From Thermoplasmatales archaeon SW_10_69_26 (GTDB lineage Archaea > Thermoplasmatota > SW-10-69-26), in the NCBI GenBank assembly GCA_003009755.1, contig PXUB01000042.1, positions 55,821 through 119,820 of the forward strand: a DNA stretch of 64,000 nucleotides, given 5' to 3'. The position numbers and the translations under genes are program-made. The notes below the pieces were generated by a model, which had not been told where the DNA came from, made no database searches, and saw only the letters and a list, made by a program, of their open reading frames with translations. Below are positions 37,501 through 45,200 of this stretch, piece by piece. How positions within the stretch are numbered: position 1 is the stretch's first letter; each line of letters starts with the position of its first letter.

Positions 37501-39299
37501 CCGTCGTCTCCGAGTGGGGCGGCGGCGAGCTCGCCGAGCTCAAGGAGTGCAGCGACCCCGACTGCAACAACGTCGGCACCACCCGCGCCGACGTCATCCC
37601 GCCGCGGGAAGCCGACATGGGCGTCGACGTGGCCGTGGTCGCCGATCCGCCGCTCGTCGTCGGCGAACCCGTCGACGTGCGGGTCACCGTCACGAACGAC
37701 GGACCGGCCACCGTGCCCGCCTACGAGGTGCGACTGCTGGCGGGCGTCGTGAGCCTGCTCGAGGACGACCCGCTGCGCGTGACCGACCCGCTCGCCCCCG
37801 GCGAGACGTGGACGCGCACCGTGCGGATGATCCCCGGCTTCGGCGGCAACCTCGACCTCGTCGGCCAGGTCAGCGCCGACGAATCGCTCGTCCGCGAGCT
37901 CCGGGGTCTGCAACCCGGCGGCGGTACGTTCGACGACGACAACGTCGACGACCGTCGCATCCCGGTCGTGGCTCGCGGCCTGTCGGTCGACGTGCCTCGC
38001 GCCATCGACGGTCAACCGATCGCCGACAACGGCACGCTCGAGGTCCCCGTCACGTTGACGAACCTCGGCAGCGAGGAGCTGAACGTGAGCGCGGCCGCCA
38101 GCACCGACAGCGGCATCGGCACGCTGGTGGACGAGGACGGGGACCCGCTCGGGTCCGTGGACCTCGCCCCCGGCGAGGCCCAGAACGGGACGCTGCTGCT
38201 GCTCTACGAGCAGCTGCCCGACGCTGGCCGGCAACCGGTCACGATCGACGCCGTGAGCAAGGCCGGCGTGGAGCGCGCCTCGGTCGACGTCGACGTGCCC
38301 GCCCGCACCGACGTCGGGGTTCGACCCGTCGTCGAGCGAGCCAGCGCCGGCAAGGTCCAGCTCCCGATCACGGTGGACGCCACCGGGAACTCCCCGATGG
38401 AGGCCCAGATCGCGATCGACGCGCCCGGGCTCACGCCCGCGTCGCAGACGGTCGAGCTGGCCCCCGGCAACGCCACCCAGGTCACCGTCCCGACATGGCT
38501 GGACGCCTCTAGTGCCTCCACCGTGGAGGGCGAGGTCGTCGTGCGATCCGATACCCTGACACAGAAGGCTCCCTTGCGCATCACACAGGACGGCGACGTC
38601 ATGCCCACGATCGAGGACGCCCGCCCGACCGGCGGATCGAGCCCGCACACCTGGGTCGAGGTCTCCAACCTCGGCTCCACGGCCGGCAGCTTCGAGCTGG
38701 CGCTCGTGCAGGACGGTGAGACGCTCACGACCGAGACCGTGCGCGTCGACGGTCGCTCGACCGAGAACGTGACCCTGGAGGCTCTGCCGGACCCCGGTCC
38801 GGCCCAGGTCCAGCTGACCGCGCCCGCGACCGACGCCCAGCTGAACTGGACGATGGACGTGCCGGACCTGCAACCGGACATCCGGGTCCTGCACGCCCGC
38901 CTGGACCCCGTGTCGCCCGACGAGGGCGAGACCGTGGACGTGCAGGCGACGATCGCCAACGAGGGCGGCAGCGCCGTGGACCTGCGTCCGGGCCTGTTCG
39001 TCGACGGCGTGCTCCACACCGTGTCCGCGCAGACCCAAACGGTCGACCCGGGCAGCGTGACGAGCGTCTCGTTCGAGTGGACCGCCGACGGCGGCGAGCA
39101 CACTCTGTCCGTGAGCGCGGACCCGCAGGACCGGATCGACGACGTCCGCGCCAGCGACGACGCCCTCGCACGCGAGGTCGAGATCCAAAGCGGGTCGGCC
39201 GCCGGTCCGCTCACCGTGGACCTGCTCCCGCTGCACCCGCTCGCGGCGTTGGCTCTGATCGCCGCGGCGGCCTGGCTTCGGAGGGATCACAGCGGATGA
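25524..39299 (+). CDS. Giant modular surface protein (~4591 aa) with CARDB-like, FN3-like and immune-inhibitor/MAM-like modules
   Basis: Likely GTG start: VVPLKRAFTILLALMTIVPSIVPAAAQQ signal, then a (PEEP) low-complexity segment. CARDB-like modules (e.g. HPDLVVEDVERTDDVKKGDETLVQVRVQNVGFETSEEV), Cys-containing FN3-like repeats, C-terminal TM LHPLAALALIAAAAWLRRDHSG. Overlaps the upstream stop by 13 nt. Confidence 0.85.
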   Translation: MVPLKRAFTILLALMTIVPSIVPAAAQQPDPGPEDPAPEQPPEEPPEQPPEEPPEEPPEEPPEEPPEEPPEEPPEQPDPPESPADESPRATYFSEDFDDLSGFAQLQLEGDRNSESLWHVEPFGENGSKAAVLSDSQGLPRGLHQGIASPAVDLTPIPSLVQDQTANSAAEAGVERGSRASQEAVRSAVASEDTLDYFDDLSRNPVFEIGDLTLPQGQASLTLIHSFNFDRTQNEQGEAVSGFAVEARTPGGEWTPVQASALVEPAEEADAPGPRKQAEGVNVPGNVNPCSIEQSTQDILDSLPFRDVDEEAIPGYQECDQDGLSTEAETEANQYLITIGDTTFQVSTGPANNGTVQDEGAPLLPNAYIQPLDQRGYTGTSDSDDDGQADVVGHQFDLSPWAGKHVELRFRAGTSAVTEVPGGFWAIDHAEIKAPARSADLRVNLTAPSLDHEAPPERALDDRGLEEQFPVRAEIQNVGFTAQDGPFEVEFTIRQDGEPVDQTVVEADPGQLGFLNTTTVQYNLTALGSTPYQISAEIVSQHPDQRPTNDADADLLPVGVDESASIDIRPATTVTEPGELLSTTVVVEPDSNVPINGTLSLTAFPYDPETQLPIGDGKIELGEQQIQLPRAADKHPAGVEDALESAEFTRTLPKGAYLLVAQIGDSTSQTPIGVGTPPPPVLSEDFDRVDPGPESFSLTTDSGEWTARPAGDVRPVPSVIDPGSIVNGSAWVPLSHESTTLRPEGGENVTSGSVNQPSLPACPTPLILSVVVDEAGVECEVGEGGDRVGTPLVLRSPEGTQRIHAMATEVPLHDASEAKLEYLSSLVPPKGGSGVSEARVYVATDQDTQDLESQLTNPERCAPVSQAVDETAPNQTDLLAQGPCETVNPEPRERFLVQSVFDLEEIIRCELPKALETGGEAVTDVTCPGQSGGSQAACPSTGGAGAEGEVCTVSEPTQLAALAPMLSGTLVARHDEAHTWQRNAVDLDAWAGQNVTVGFVYIGESQEARQSYNVRPYGDVEPFAGAGVDFRSSVAGTATDPLSGTIGYEPTGQSQGAFLSSRVSVESDEGVKLEPTDTDRIRNRVVNTAQTVRPGTADTGWNTIGYDHATGLGDAETPLRSAAQVLTGNGDPVAEGAQAGDGIELGTREETDSGVELFPRRLHEDAKKAGQRAPSSLRAHADDPAVTVLGSPTIDLTGSENPHLRFRQKFDLQTEEGAQLVNEEFNLSKLASTLDLPSNVTNEKECAVGQRDAEAGPGGANVTLEGFHCLLEERRSQDDDYNVQNEILNPAVAEPSVSAGLYVRASPVGEDETQLVEPVDGYRYPIEDSAGFQPTLDYTVNSPDSYPGYQTGFSTNSAGDEAVWNQPVYKEARQPSFAGTPAWAGDSDVDGDDEADWVTSELDLSAFGGERVKLEFVLVGRQNHTTPGDPTEDAGTLLTEEPWSLDDIEVVESDVEGEVEIQSLDWPTTDLPVVTPGTDLPVRTTVTTPTGLDQTIHAKAVLVDANGCVRGSDTVQAQFENDAGRTEPMPPGATLTMPDMVIDGSNVDGATPWDVLVGVDVGQEPSVLAPSSVETRPIQGDVSRQISTGALDVSEGATIDMAAQDANCEPSADILTVTPQNTRPSVTKDVTDDRELTFEVLSDDAEEPDPGCDAARIVGDTRRSFGETGSCAPILLAVSEGQGSDAGGESLLLYSDQAPADSSENRTARVEAPSQRVPVGSPIEVSVDVPRDLDQAAMHVIDPSAPSPDPQRVWGGLGTTLDATEDTRIPLTLEDAGPKLLVLTGDSEDHPSTIGGTLVVGTNADSAGDPTVIDNKAEITTIAGEQEQLAVTDVSVTPSSALSTTSRTIEAEVQNTGTTTLENVTVEFSTEGTLVAEKSRSSLRAGESATFTVPDFSPGGEPSIVIRVDATSNEGLTATGAASARSLVEIGSLTPLENANSDGWNVQGDQAQFQNPETSEAPADTTGTVDLVRQATRAEEGARLEGLAGVAVQLDHKLDMEERFDGGQVVLSNDTGTRPLSVGDATKEMGPFSPIGGEALTGFRDRPDETVKLDTADASTEQLVEQTAVDRFGFPLLTDDPEDEPEPDAIVDCASRTFIDDQISVDRSQPYCEHAQATIPTPSTAMSRGVFHLQPSEFLSGEDSWTAEHDNGDEYNITVNEATSYVFLEGGRDLVASAQDQGKLSIAFEEARQLDPFFEARERPMSVEVCARFMSVEDDGNVTVRQEPDVVRRCTGLTHDESGDQLLEKPWSKTIVSIGNIPETGPGQDRYNIVRLELSLQQDRRSDDGTGLIGDGEDTRDSQGLDQPIRGWFVGPVTASAGDTEKTWTPDARALTQTDPNTGASAGQLDAAIDPGDNPGSDRREKQIDQFSAVGLTDVDIVKRSDGEVQTLTGKSTVSGIDDRRAKDDPTFKLPLTACAWSRAGSCSWTQIVDTYLGSNWGSTQDDKIQALATAPFAMNLTCSQPADLPFEVDNTNSDAKGDDDPPTASGCDRTTDLPGMGVQVLDSSTIDRGSGNACGDAEVGSPVLWRTRCLRGERWDASSTTTDENGDSIRFTNRPLEASVPGRLSDLTAQPNDTTSIEVTFDGQNGDLRVYACQRTDPLDCTVDDHFDALTLVDGDESPYVHEDLPEDSRWCYQVVVPNSPAANQRFRTACSSTLRSPASVTSFEARPNGTTSITVEWDRNDLDQHADADRFNVTRCTLQDHQDDSSACGSYADPVEEVDDGERFVDEDLDPGVYCYRIWAVHDRGGEDDLASDPVVDCGATDEGGDAVTGLFVQRESDPYERVLDFETVDREIEGRAPNLTVRWNNYTADGGGQTNYTVDRCDPQGDVDCWSGEGFETTNNQTVTLQSRYVDDEDLDTADRRCYRVIATTGEEPRSAPSNIDCGTTVETPSAPRALDVRRGADSSGDLRYTFDAPARDGGAIVENYTIERCSLSTVDDSCEDGEYTTVDNRSTAPAGDISETFETGSGPHCYRVSAVNVAGAGEPAVDCGTARGGEIGGQTPLRSKGHSLDYRIVMPVDLRFAADQAQVWAEPDFEELTKEDGNKDLSVSVRAQARIQGQDTWEDVPQCVTKERTDSNCNTGWQPVSGIATGNNLDLSRFVGQQVELAFRVQMAHPAVQVDPPSGDPEPALALNDVTVEAGYLQLVDLDMLLKAFTDPSIQGEGWNVRGVQLFGLPIKANVGLTDIDSKTLVEDELHVHTDTSAERDVFMSAAANVTVYNQGVEPETVPLEASLQARTSSSDPWQFSTSQGWTETDDPGIGADGKCNVDIRPDEVDLEPGRSKQIATRIVFTPEDGSGWLDPKNTPEDELLAQCFPASLGTSDSSYDFRLQINASEVPEGDYVSSDDRIEQTVRPNPFRDNLGDYRSHSPGLGIEDFSVEPTRPAPGQPVRVTANVSLTDQTSRGADIELRLVDPATGEIQRSLSGTDADTPITTFAPYRTTSLNWTLTDVPEGESMVNLTAEITRTNLENEEEVPTDSAAGWMARGSVEDDVRGYASDDVGALRTGGDARYQGGNTTYVTTQGQNEGDDGSVGILERCRSVVDPESGETCLNQGSDGELAAVIGTPWMKLEDSPPPLIGVRARWNFDSEDQNEDDPGHPVASGWAVQVCHVEEVRSGQCPINTRDDGDSGTEDGWAWRTVDVLRTSDGTLTEAVNPDSVLPRGECDDRQNSETTCSAVSEDWANMKTGDDVMTNTSAGFARDRSEEGAFRTVIASGTECPDLGEQHCPLSWNQTDGGDRDDHYRVRLVAFSSDNSRNDELTVSDITIAPVGLTGSQRQDTSGFPIPEKAPKAVPMNLDSLGEIGTKVDASVDEPEGWDASIDGLPATSTVEEGTEPRLLVEAPISPSGISQSATLNPRFGVQAEPLRSIEEVVPIGVQAGQHPDLVVEDVERTDDVKKGDETLVQVRVQNVGFETSEEVEVTGVARYDDGQVNLLEPPKDQDKVTLPALPPGVEETVVLKWTPSQSGNATVRVGADLTRAEPLSGPVVSEWGGGELAELKECSDPDCNNVGTTRADVIPPREADMGVDVAVVADPPLVVGEPVDVRVTVTNDGPATVPAYEVRLLAGVVSLLEDDPLRVTDPLAPGETWTRTVRMIPGFGGNLDLVGQVSADESLVRELRGLQPGGGTFDDDNVDDRRIPVVARGLSVDVPRAIDGQPIADNGTLEVPVTLTNLGSEELNVSAAASTDSGIGTLVDEDGDPLGSVDLAPGEAQNGTLLLLYEQLPDAGRQPVTIDAVSKAGVERASVDVDVPARTDVGVRPVVERASAGKVQLPITVDATGNSPMEAQIAIDAPGLTPASQTVELAPGNATQVTVPTWLDASSASTVEGEVVVRSDTLTQKAPLRITQDGDVMPTIEDARPTGGSSPHTWVEVSNLGSTAGSFELALVQDGETLTTETVRVDGRSTENVTLEALPDPGPAQVQLTAPATDAQLNWTMDVPDLQPDIRVLHARLDPVSPDEGETVDVQATIANEGGSAVDLRPGLFVDGVLHTVSAQTQTVDPGSVTSVSFEWTADGGEHTLSVSADPQDRIDDVRASDDALAREVEIQSGSAAGPLTVDLLPLHPLAALALIAAAAWLRRDHSG
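25630..25770 (+). repeat. Low-complexity Pro-Glu repeat-coding tract
   Basis: Encodes PEQPPEEPPEQPPEEPPEEPPEEPPEEPPEEPPEEPPEEPPEQPDPPESP directly after the signal peptide. Confidence 0.9.
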
Positions 39300-42200
39300 G
39301 GGCTGCCCCCCTGATCCTGCTCGCGCTCCTCGTGCCCGTCGGGTTCCTGATCGTCACGGGCGAGGAAGCCCAGGCCCAATCCGGCGGCCCCGACTGGTAC
39401 GACGAGGACTGGCCCTTCCGGCTCGTCGTCCAGGCCGACCGGACGGCCCAGGTGACCGATCTCGGTGAAGCCCGGTCCGATCTCGTCGGCTACGAGATCG
39501 CCTTCGACGACGCCCTCGACCGGGCGCAGTGGCCAAGCTCGCTCGTGACCGCCTCCGACCCCTCCTCCATCGTGGTCGTCCCCTACGGATCGCTGGCGGC
39601 CGGCACCCAGCCGGGGGACCCGCTCCCGCGCACCGTCTCCGACCCGGTCTCGACGACCGGCAGTTGCGAGGTCGGCGAGATCTCGCGCTGCCTGATCACC
39701 TGGGAACGCGTCCCGGGTGCGAAGGCCTATGGCATCTACTGGGCGCCCGATACCGCCAACGTCGACGTGCCAGACACCGGCGAGGGACCCCAGCTCGTCG
39801 GCACCACGATGGGCCAAGAGCACTGGGCGTTCTTGCGTCCCTTCGACCAGCCGGACCTCCACGTCTCCCCCGTCCCCGACGACGCCCGGATCACCGCCTT
39901 CACCGCGACCGGTCAGCAGACGATCTACGCCGACGGCAGCGGCTCCAACTGTGAGACGCGCAACGACGTGCTCACGTGCTCGGTGCCCTCCGTGAAGGTC
40001 CGCGTGCTCACCAGCGAGCCGACGACCACGGTCGTCACCGAGAACAACGGACCGGCGACGTACCCGCTCGTCGGTCCCCAGGGCCAGGTCGGCAACGAGC
40101 TGCACGGCGTCATCCCCGGCGGGACCTGGGACGAACCGCCCGAGCTCGTGCTCTGGGCGCACAACGGCTCCTGCAGTGGCGGATGCGAGGTCGAGGTCAG
40201 CCCCGCGTCCACCCGGCAGAGCCCGGTCACCGTGACCTCCTCGGCGGCCGTCACCGTCGAGCTCTCGACCCGGACCGACCCCCAAGCCGTCGTCGCGGAC
40301 GCGCCCGGCGACGAACAGATCCACGCCGCCTTCCGCGGGCCCGGGTTCATGCCTGTCGACGCCCGCGACGCCGAGCGGACGAACACGTGGCTGCCCGTCG
40401 ACAGGTTCTTCTCCGCCCAGACCCCCCAACCGACCCGCGTCGATCTCAACGACATCAGCAAGTCGAAGGTCCTGCAAGAGGACCGCCGCGTCGATCCGCC
40501 GATCTCGCAGGTGTCGCTGGACCCCGAGACCGACACGCTCGAGGTCGTCTCCGAGGACCCCGTCTACACCTACGCCGGCCGGATCACCGACCTGACGGAG
40601 GCCACGCACCAACCGATCCCCGCCCGGGATCGTCTCCCGGTGCCGGCCAACGCCCGCCTGCTGGCGCTCACGCCCCAACTCGGCGGCGCGACGCAGACGG
40701 CGAACCTCGAGTCCGTCTCCGGTCAGGACCCCACCACGCAACTGCTCCGCCTGTCCGCGGGGGCCTCCCGCGGGATCGTGGACCCCGGCAACGAGCCGTC
40801 CGTCGTCGGCGTCGACACGAACGCCCCGATGGGGTTCGTCGTTACGAACGAGGGAGCCGGCGACAGCAACCTGTTCGGTCAAGCTCTCGGCGTCCGGCAA
40901 CCGGTGCAGGCCACCGTCGACAGCGCCGACTACCTCGCCGACGCCATCGACATCGCCGTCACCCCGCAGAGCACGTTCGCCGGCTCCGGCGCCGTCGTTG
41001 ACTTCAACGTCACCGTGCGGAACCTCGCCCAGGGCTCCGGTGGCTCGGTCCCCTCGCTGTCGGTCGACCTCAGCCTCGATCCGATCGGGACCGCCGAAGG
41101 CAACGTGTCCACCACGCTGGAGACCTCGACCGTGCAGCTGCCCGGCGAAGCCGATGCCACCCGCACCGTCGGGGTCTCGGCCCGCGTCGCCGAGGGCCTC
41201 AGCGACGTCGTGCTGCCCCTCCGCGTCAACGCGACCGTGGAGGGCGCCGACGGGCTGACCGCCAGCGACAAGTCGCGTATCAGCGTCGTCACCATCCGGG
41301 ACTTCCAGTTCACCTACACCGACGGATCCAGCGAGCAAACCCAGACCGCGCAACCCGGCAGCACGAACACCTTCGACCTGCAGGTGCGCAACACCGGCAC
41401 CGTCCCCTCCTCGATCACGCTCGAGAAGGACGCCTTCGGCGGCGAGGGCTTCGACACGTGCCTGCGGGTCTCCGGCGGCAGCTGTTCGTCGTCGATCACG
41501 CTCGAGGACATCCAACCGGGGAACACGCGCACGGCCGAGCTCCGCGTGGATTCGCCCGACAAGGAGTCCGAGGACCGCCTGGAGGTCACCGTCCGCGGCG
41601 AGCTCGCAGACAACGCCGGCCCCGTGCGCACGGTGGACGCCACCGTGTTCCTCAACGTCCCCGTCGTCGCGACGATCGACACCGATCCCTCGCGCCTGCA
41701 GTTGACGCCCGGGGCGAGGGAGACCGTCGACGTGACCGTCATCAACCAGGGCGTGCAATCCGACGCGCGCCTGTCCTTGCCCAGCTCCGGCGGCGCGATC
41801 AACGCCACCCTCGTCGATCCCGAGACCGGCGAACCCAACGCCACCCTGTCCCAGCTTCTGGGCCCCCGCAACACGCAAGCCGCCGTGTGGGAGACCCAGC
41901 TCGAGATCGAGGTCGCCGAGGACGCACCGCCCGGCCTGCGCACCGAGACGCTGCTCGACCTCCGCCTGCAACCCGGCGGCGGACTGCCCTCGTTCGGGAC
42001 GAGCAGCAAGGTCAGCGTCCAGGTCATCCGCCAGCTCAGCAACGAGCCGTTGAACGCGCCCACGATCCCGCCCGGCACCGCGACCCGGGTCGAGGTCCCC
42101 CTGCAGATCGGCCTGTTCGGGGACACCAGCGTCGACGTGCGCCTCGACAGCGCCCCGCCGCTGTGGAACGTGACCCCGCCCACGGAGCTGAGCTTCGACG

Positions 42201-45200
42201 AGGACGGCCGCAGCCTGCTGGCGTTCAACGCGACCCCGCCCGCCGGTGCCGAGCCCGGGAACGCGACCGTGTCCTTCCGCGTGCTCGACCCCCTCGGCCC
42301 CGGCGGCGTGCTCCCCGTCGACCTCGGCGTCGCCCGCGGCGGACAAGCCGAGATCTCGACGCGCGAGCGCCTGGGCGTCGCCATGGGCAGCCCGACCGTG
42401 CTCCCGCTGACGATCCGCAACGTCGGGAACGAGCCCTTGTCGGGGGACATCGTCCTCGAGAACGCGCCCGGCAACGTCACGCTCACCACGCCGCCCTTGC
42501 CGACCCTGGCGCCCGCGAACGGCACGACGACGCTGCCGGCGACGATCACCGCTCGCGAGAGCGTCGAGGGCCCGGTCTCGGTCGGCGTGCTCGACGGTAG
42601 CCGCCGAGCCGGGAACACGACCGTGGACCTCGTCGCCGATCGCGCCGAGATCTCCCTCAGCCCGAACCTCATCGTCCCCCAAGAGGATCCCAGCCCCGGC
42701 GAGAGCTACCCCGTGACCGTTACCGTCAACAACGACGGCCGCGTACCCGTTCGCAACCTCACGGTGGCCCTGCTGGAGAACGACGCTCGCCTCGCCGACC
42801 GCGCGATCGAACGCCTGCCCGCGAACGGTTCCGCGACGGTCACGATCGAATGGCTCCCCGACGAGGAGGTCAGCCGCTCGGACCTCAGCGTCCACGCCGA
42901 CCCCGACGGCCAACTGATGCAAGACCGCGAGGACGACAGCCTCGGCTTCGACGATGCCAACGAGACGCCGGGTCCGGGCCTCGTGTTGCTGTTGCTCTCG
43001 CTGGCGGTCCCCTCCGGGCTCAAAGGCACCTGGCAGCTGTTCAGCCGACGCGAGCGCTGGCTCGCCATCGGCGGCGTCCTCCTGTTGCTCGTGCTGATCC
43101 CGGCCCTGTTCATCCCGGCGATCACCGTCGACCAGTCGCCGGCCGACGCCAGCACACCCGAGGAGTTCAACGACACCGACGCCGACGGCGTCTCCGACGC
43201 CGCCGAGGTCACCCGCTACGGGACCGACATCCAGAACAACGACACCGACGAGGACGAGGTCCCCGACGGCTGGGAGGCCCAGTACGCCCGCTTCAACCAG
43301 ACGTTCAGGGATTTCCGCCCCGACCCCGGTCGCCCCGACGCCGGCGAGGACATCGACGAGGATGGCCTCACGAACCGTCGGGAGTTCGAGGCCGGGACCC
43401 ACCCCCACGAGTCCGACACCGACGAGGACGGGTTCCCCGACGGGTGGGAGGTCCGCTCCGGGCTCGATCCGACCACGGCCACGCCCGGCGACGAGGACTG
43501 CTCCGGCAACGGGCTCACGAACCAGGAGGAGTTCGAGCTCGGCACGTTGGCGTGCCTGACCGACAGCGACCGCGACGGCATCCCCGACACCGCCGAACGA
43601 GCCGGCGAGTGGACCTTCCAGGACGAGGACTACGAGTTCGACCCGACCGACCCCGCCACGCGGTCCACCGGCGGCTCCGGGTCCCCCGACGGGTGGCTGC
43701 TCGTCCACGACCTCGACCCGCACGTCAGCGAACACTCGACCGCCGACCCCGACGGGGACGAGCTCTCCACCACGCGCGAGTGGAAGCACACCGAAGCTCG
43801 CGGCTTCGCCGATCCCGGCAACTGGTCTGAGGGGCTGGACCCGACGACGGCCGACACGGACGGCGACGGCCTCCCCGACGGCTGGGAGCTCCGCAACGGG
43901 CTCGATCCGCTGGACGCCGAGGACGGCAGCCTCGACTCCGACGAGGACGGCCTCACCAACGGGGCGGAGTTCCAAGCCGGCACCGATCCCGAGGCCGCCG
44001 ACAGCGACGGCGACGGGCTCTCGGATGGCGAGGAGGTCGACGGCTACGAGATCACGGTCGACGACGAGACGACCCAAGTCCGTTCCAACCCGCTGATCGG
44101 GGACACCGACGGCGACGGCCTCACCGACTTCCAGGAGCGCGAGGGCCGCGTCGAGGATCGCAGTTTCCCCGCGACGAACCCGCTGAGCAGCGACACGGAC
44201 GGCGACGGGCTCTCCGACGGCGGCGAGGTGTTCGCCCTCTCCGGGCCCGACACGCTCGATCCGACCGTCTCCGACAGCGACAACGACGGCCTGCTCGACG
44301 GCGAAGAGTGGGACCTGTGGATGGGGAAGGCCGAGCAAGCGCGCTCGGACGCGGGCTACGCCGCCCGCATCGACGCGCAGACGCGGCGCTCCGTCGACGA
44401 CATCCCCGCGATCCTCGAACCGACCGGCGACCTCGACGACGACGGGATGCCGAACGTCCTCGACCCGAACGCCGACACGCCCGAAGACCTGTCCTCCCTG
44501 CCCGAAGCCGAGCAGGAAACGCTCGTCGACGGCGAGGAGGCCTTCCCGCCCTCGCGGTCCGGACGCACCCTGCCCACCAGCGACCCCTCGCTGCGGGACA
44601 CCGACGGCGACAGCCTGCCCGACAGCTGGGAGCGCGAGTACACCGAGTTCTCCTCCGACGTCGGCGGATGGCTGCTCGACCCGCGCCGAGCCGACAGCGA
44701 CGGCGACGGCACCCCCGACAACGAGGAGGACCTCGAGACCGCCTGCTACAGCGACCGAGAGATCGAGGGCGACGGCGTCCCCTGGTTCAACTTCGCCTAC
44801 ACGAACGAGCTCGAGCTCGAGCGCGGCACCGACCCCCTCGCCTGCGACAGCGACGAGGACGGGCTCCCCGACGGATGGGAGATCGAGGGCGCTCGCCGCA
44901 TGCAGTCCTCCGGGCTGCAGGTCCAGCTGAACCCCAACAGCGAGGACAGCGACAGCGACGGCACGCTCGACGGTGACGAGACGAGCCCGACCGGTGTCCC
45001 CAACACCGACGCGATCCTCTGGGCCGAGGACCCCGCCTGCACCGACGGCGCCCCGAAGACCGGCAAGGGCGTGTGCCTGTACCGCTGGGGCGGGGGCGAC
45101 CCGGGCGTCCCCGACCGCTCGATCCCCACCGACCGCACCGACACGTCGTTCGTCCAGATCGCCGACGACCGATGCGACCCCGGTGAGCGCTGCCACCTCG

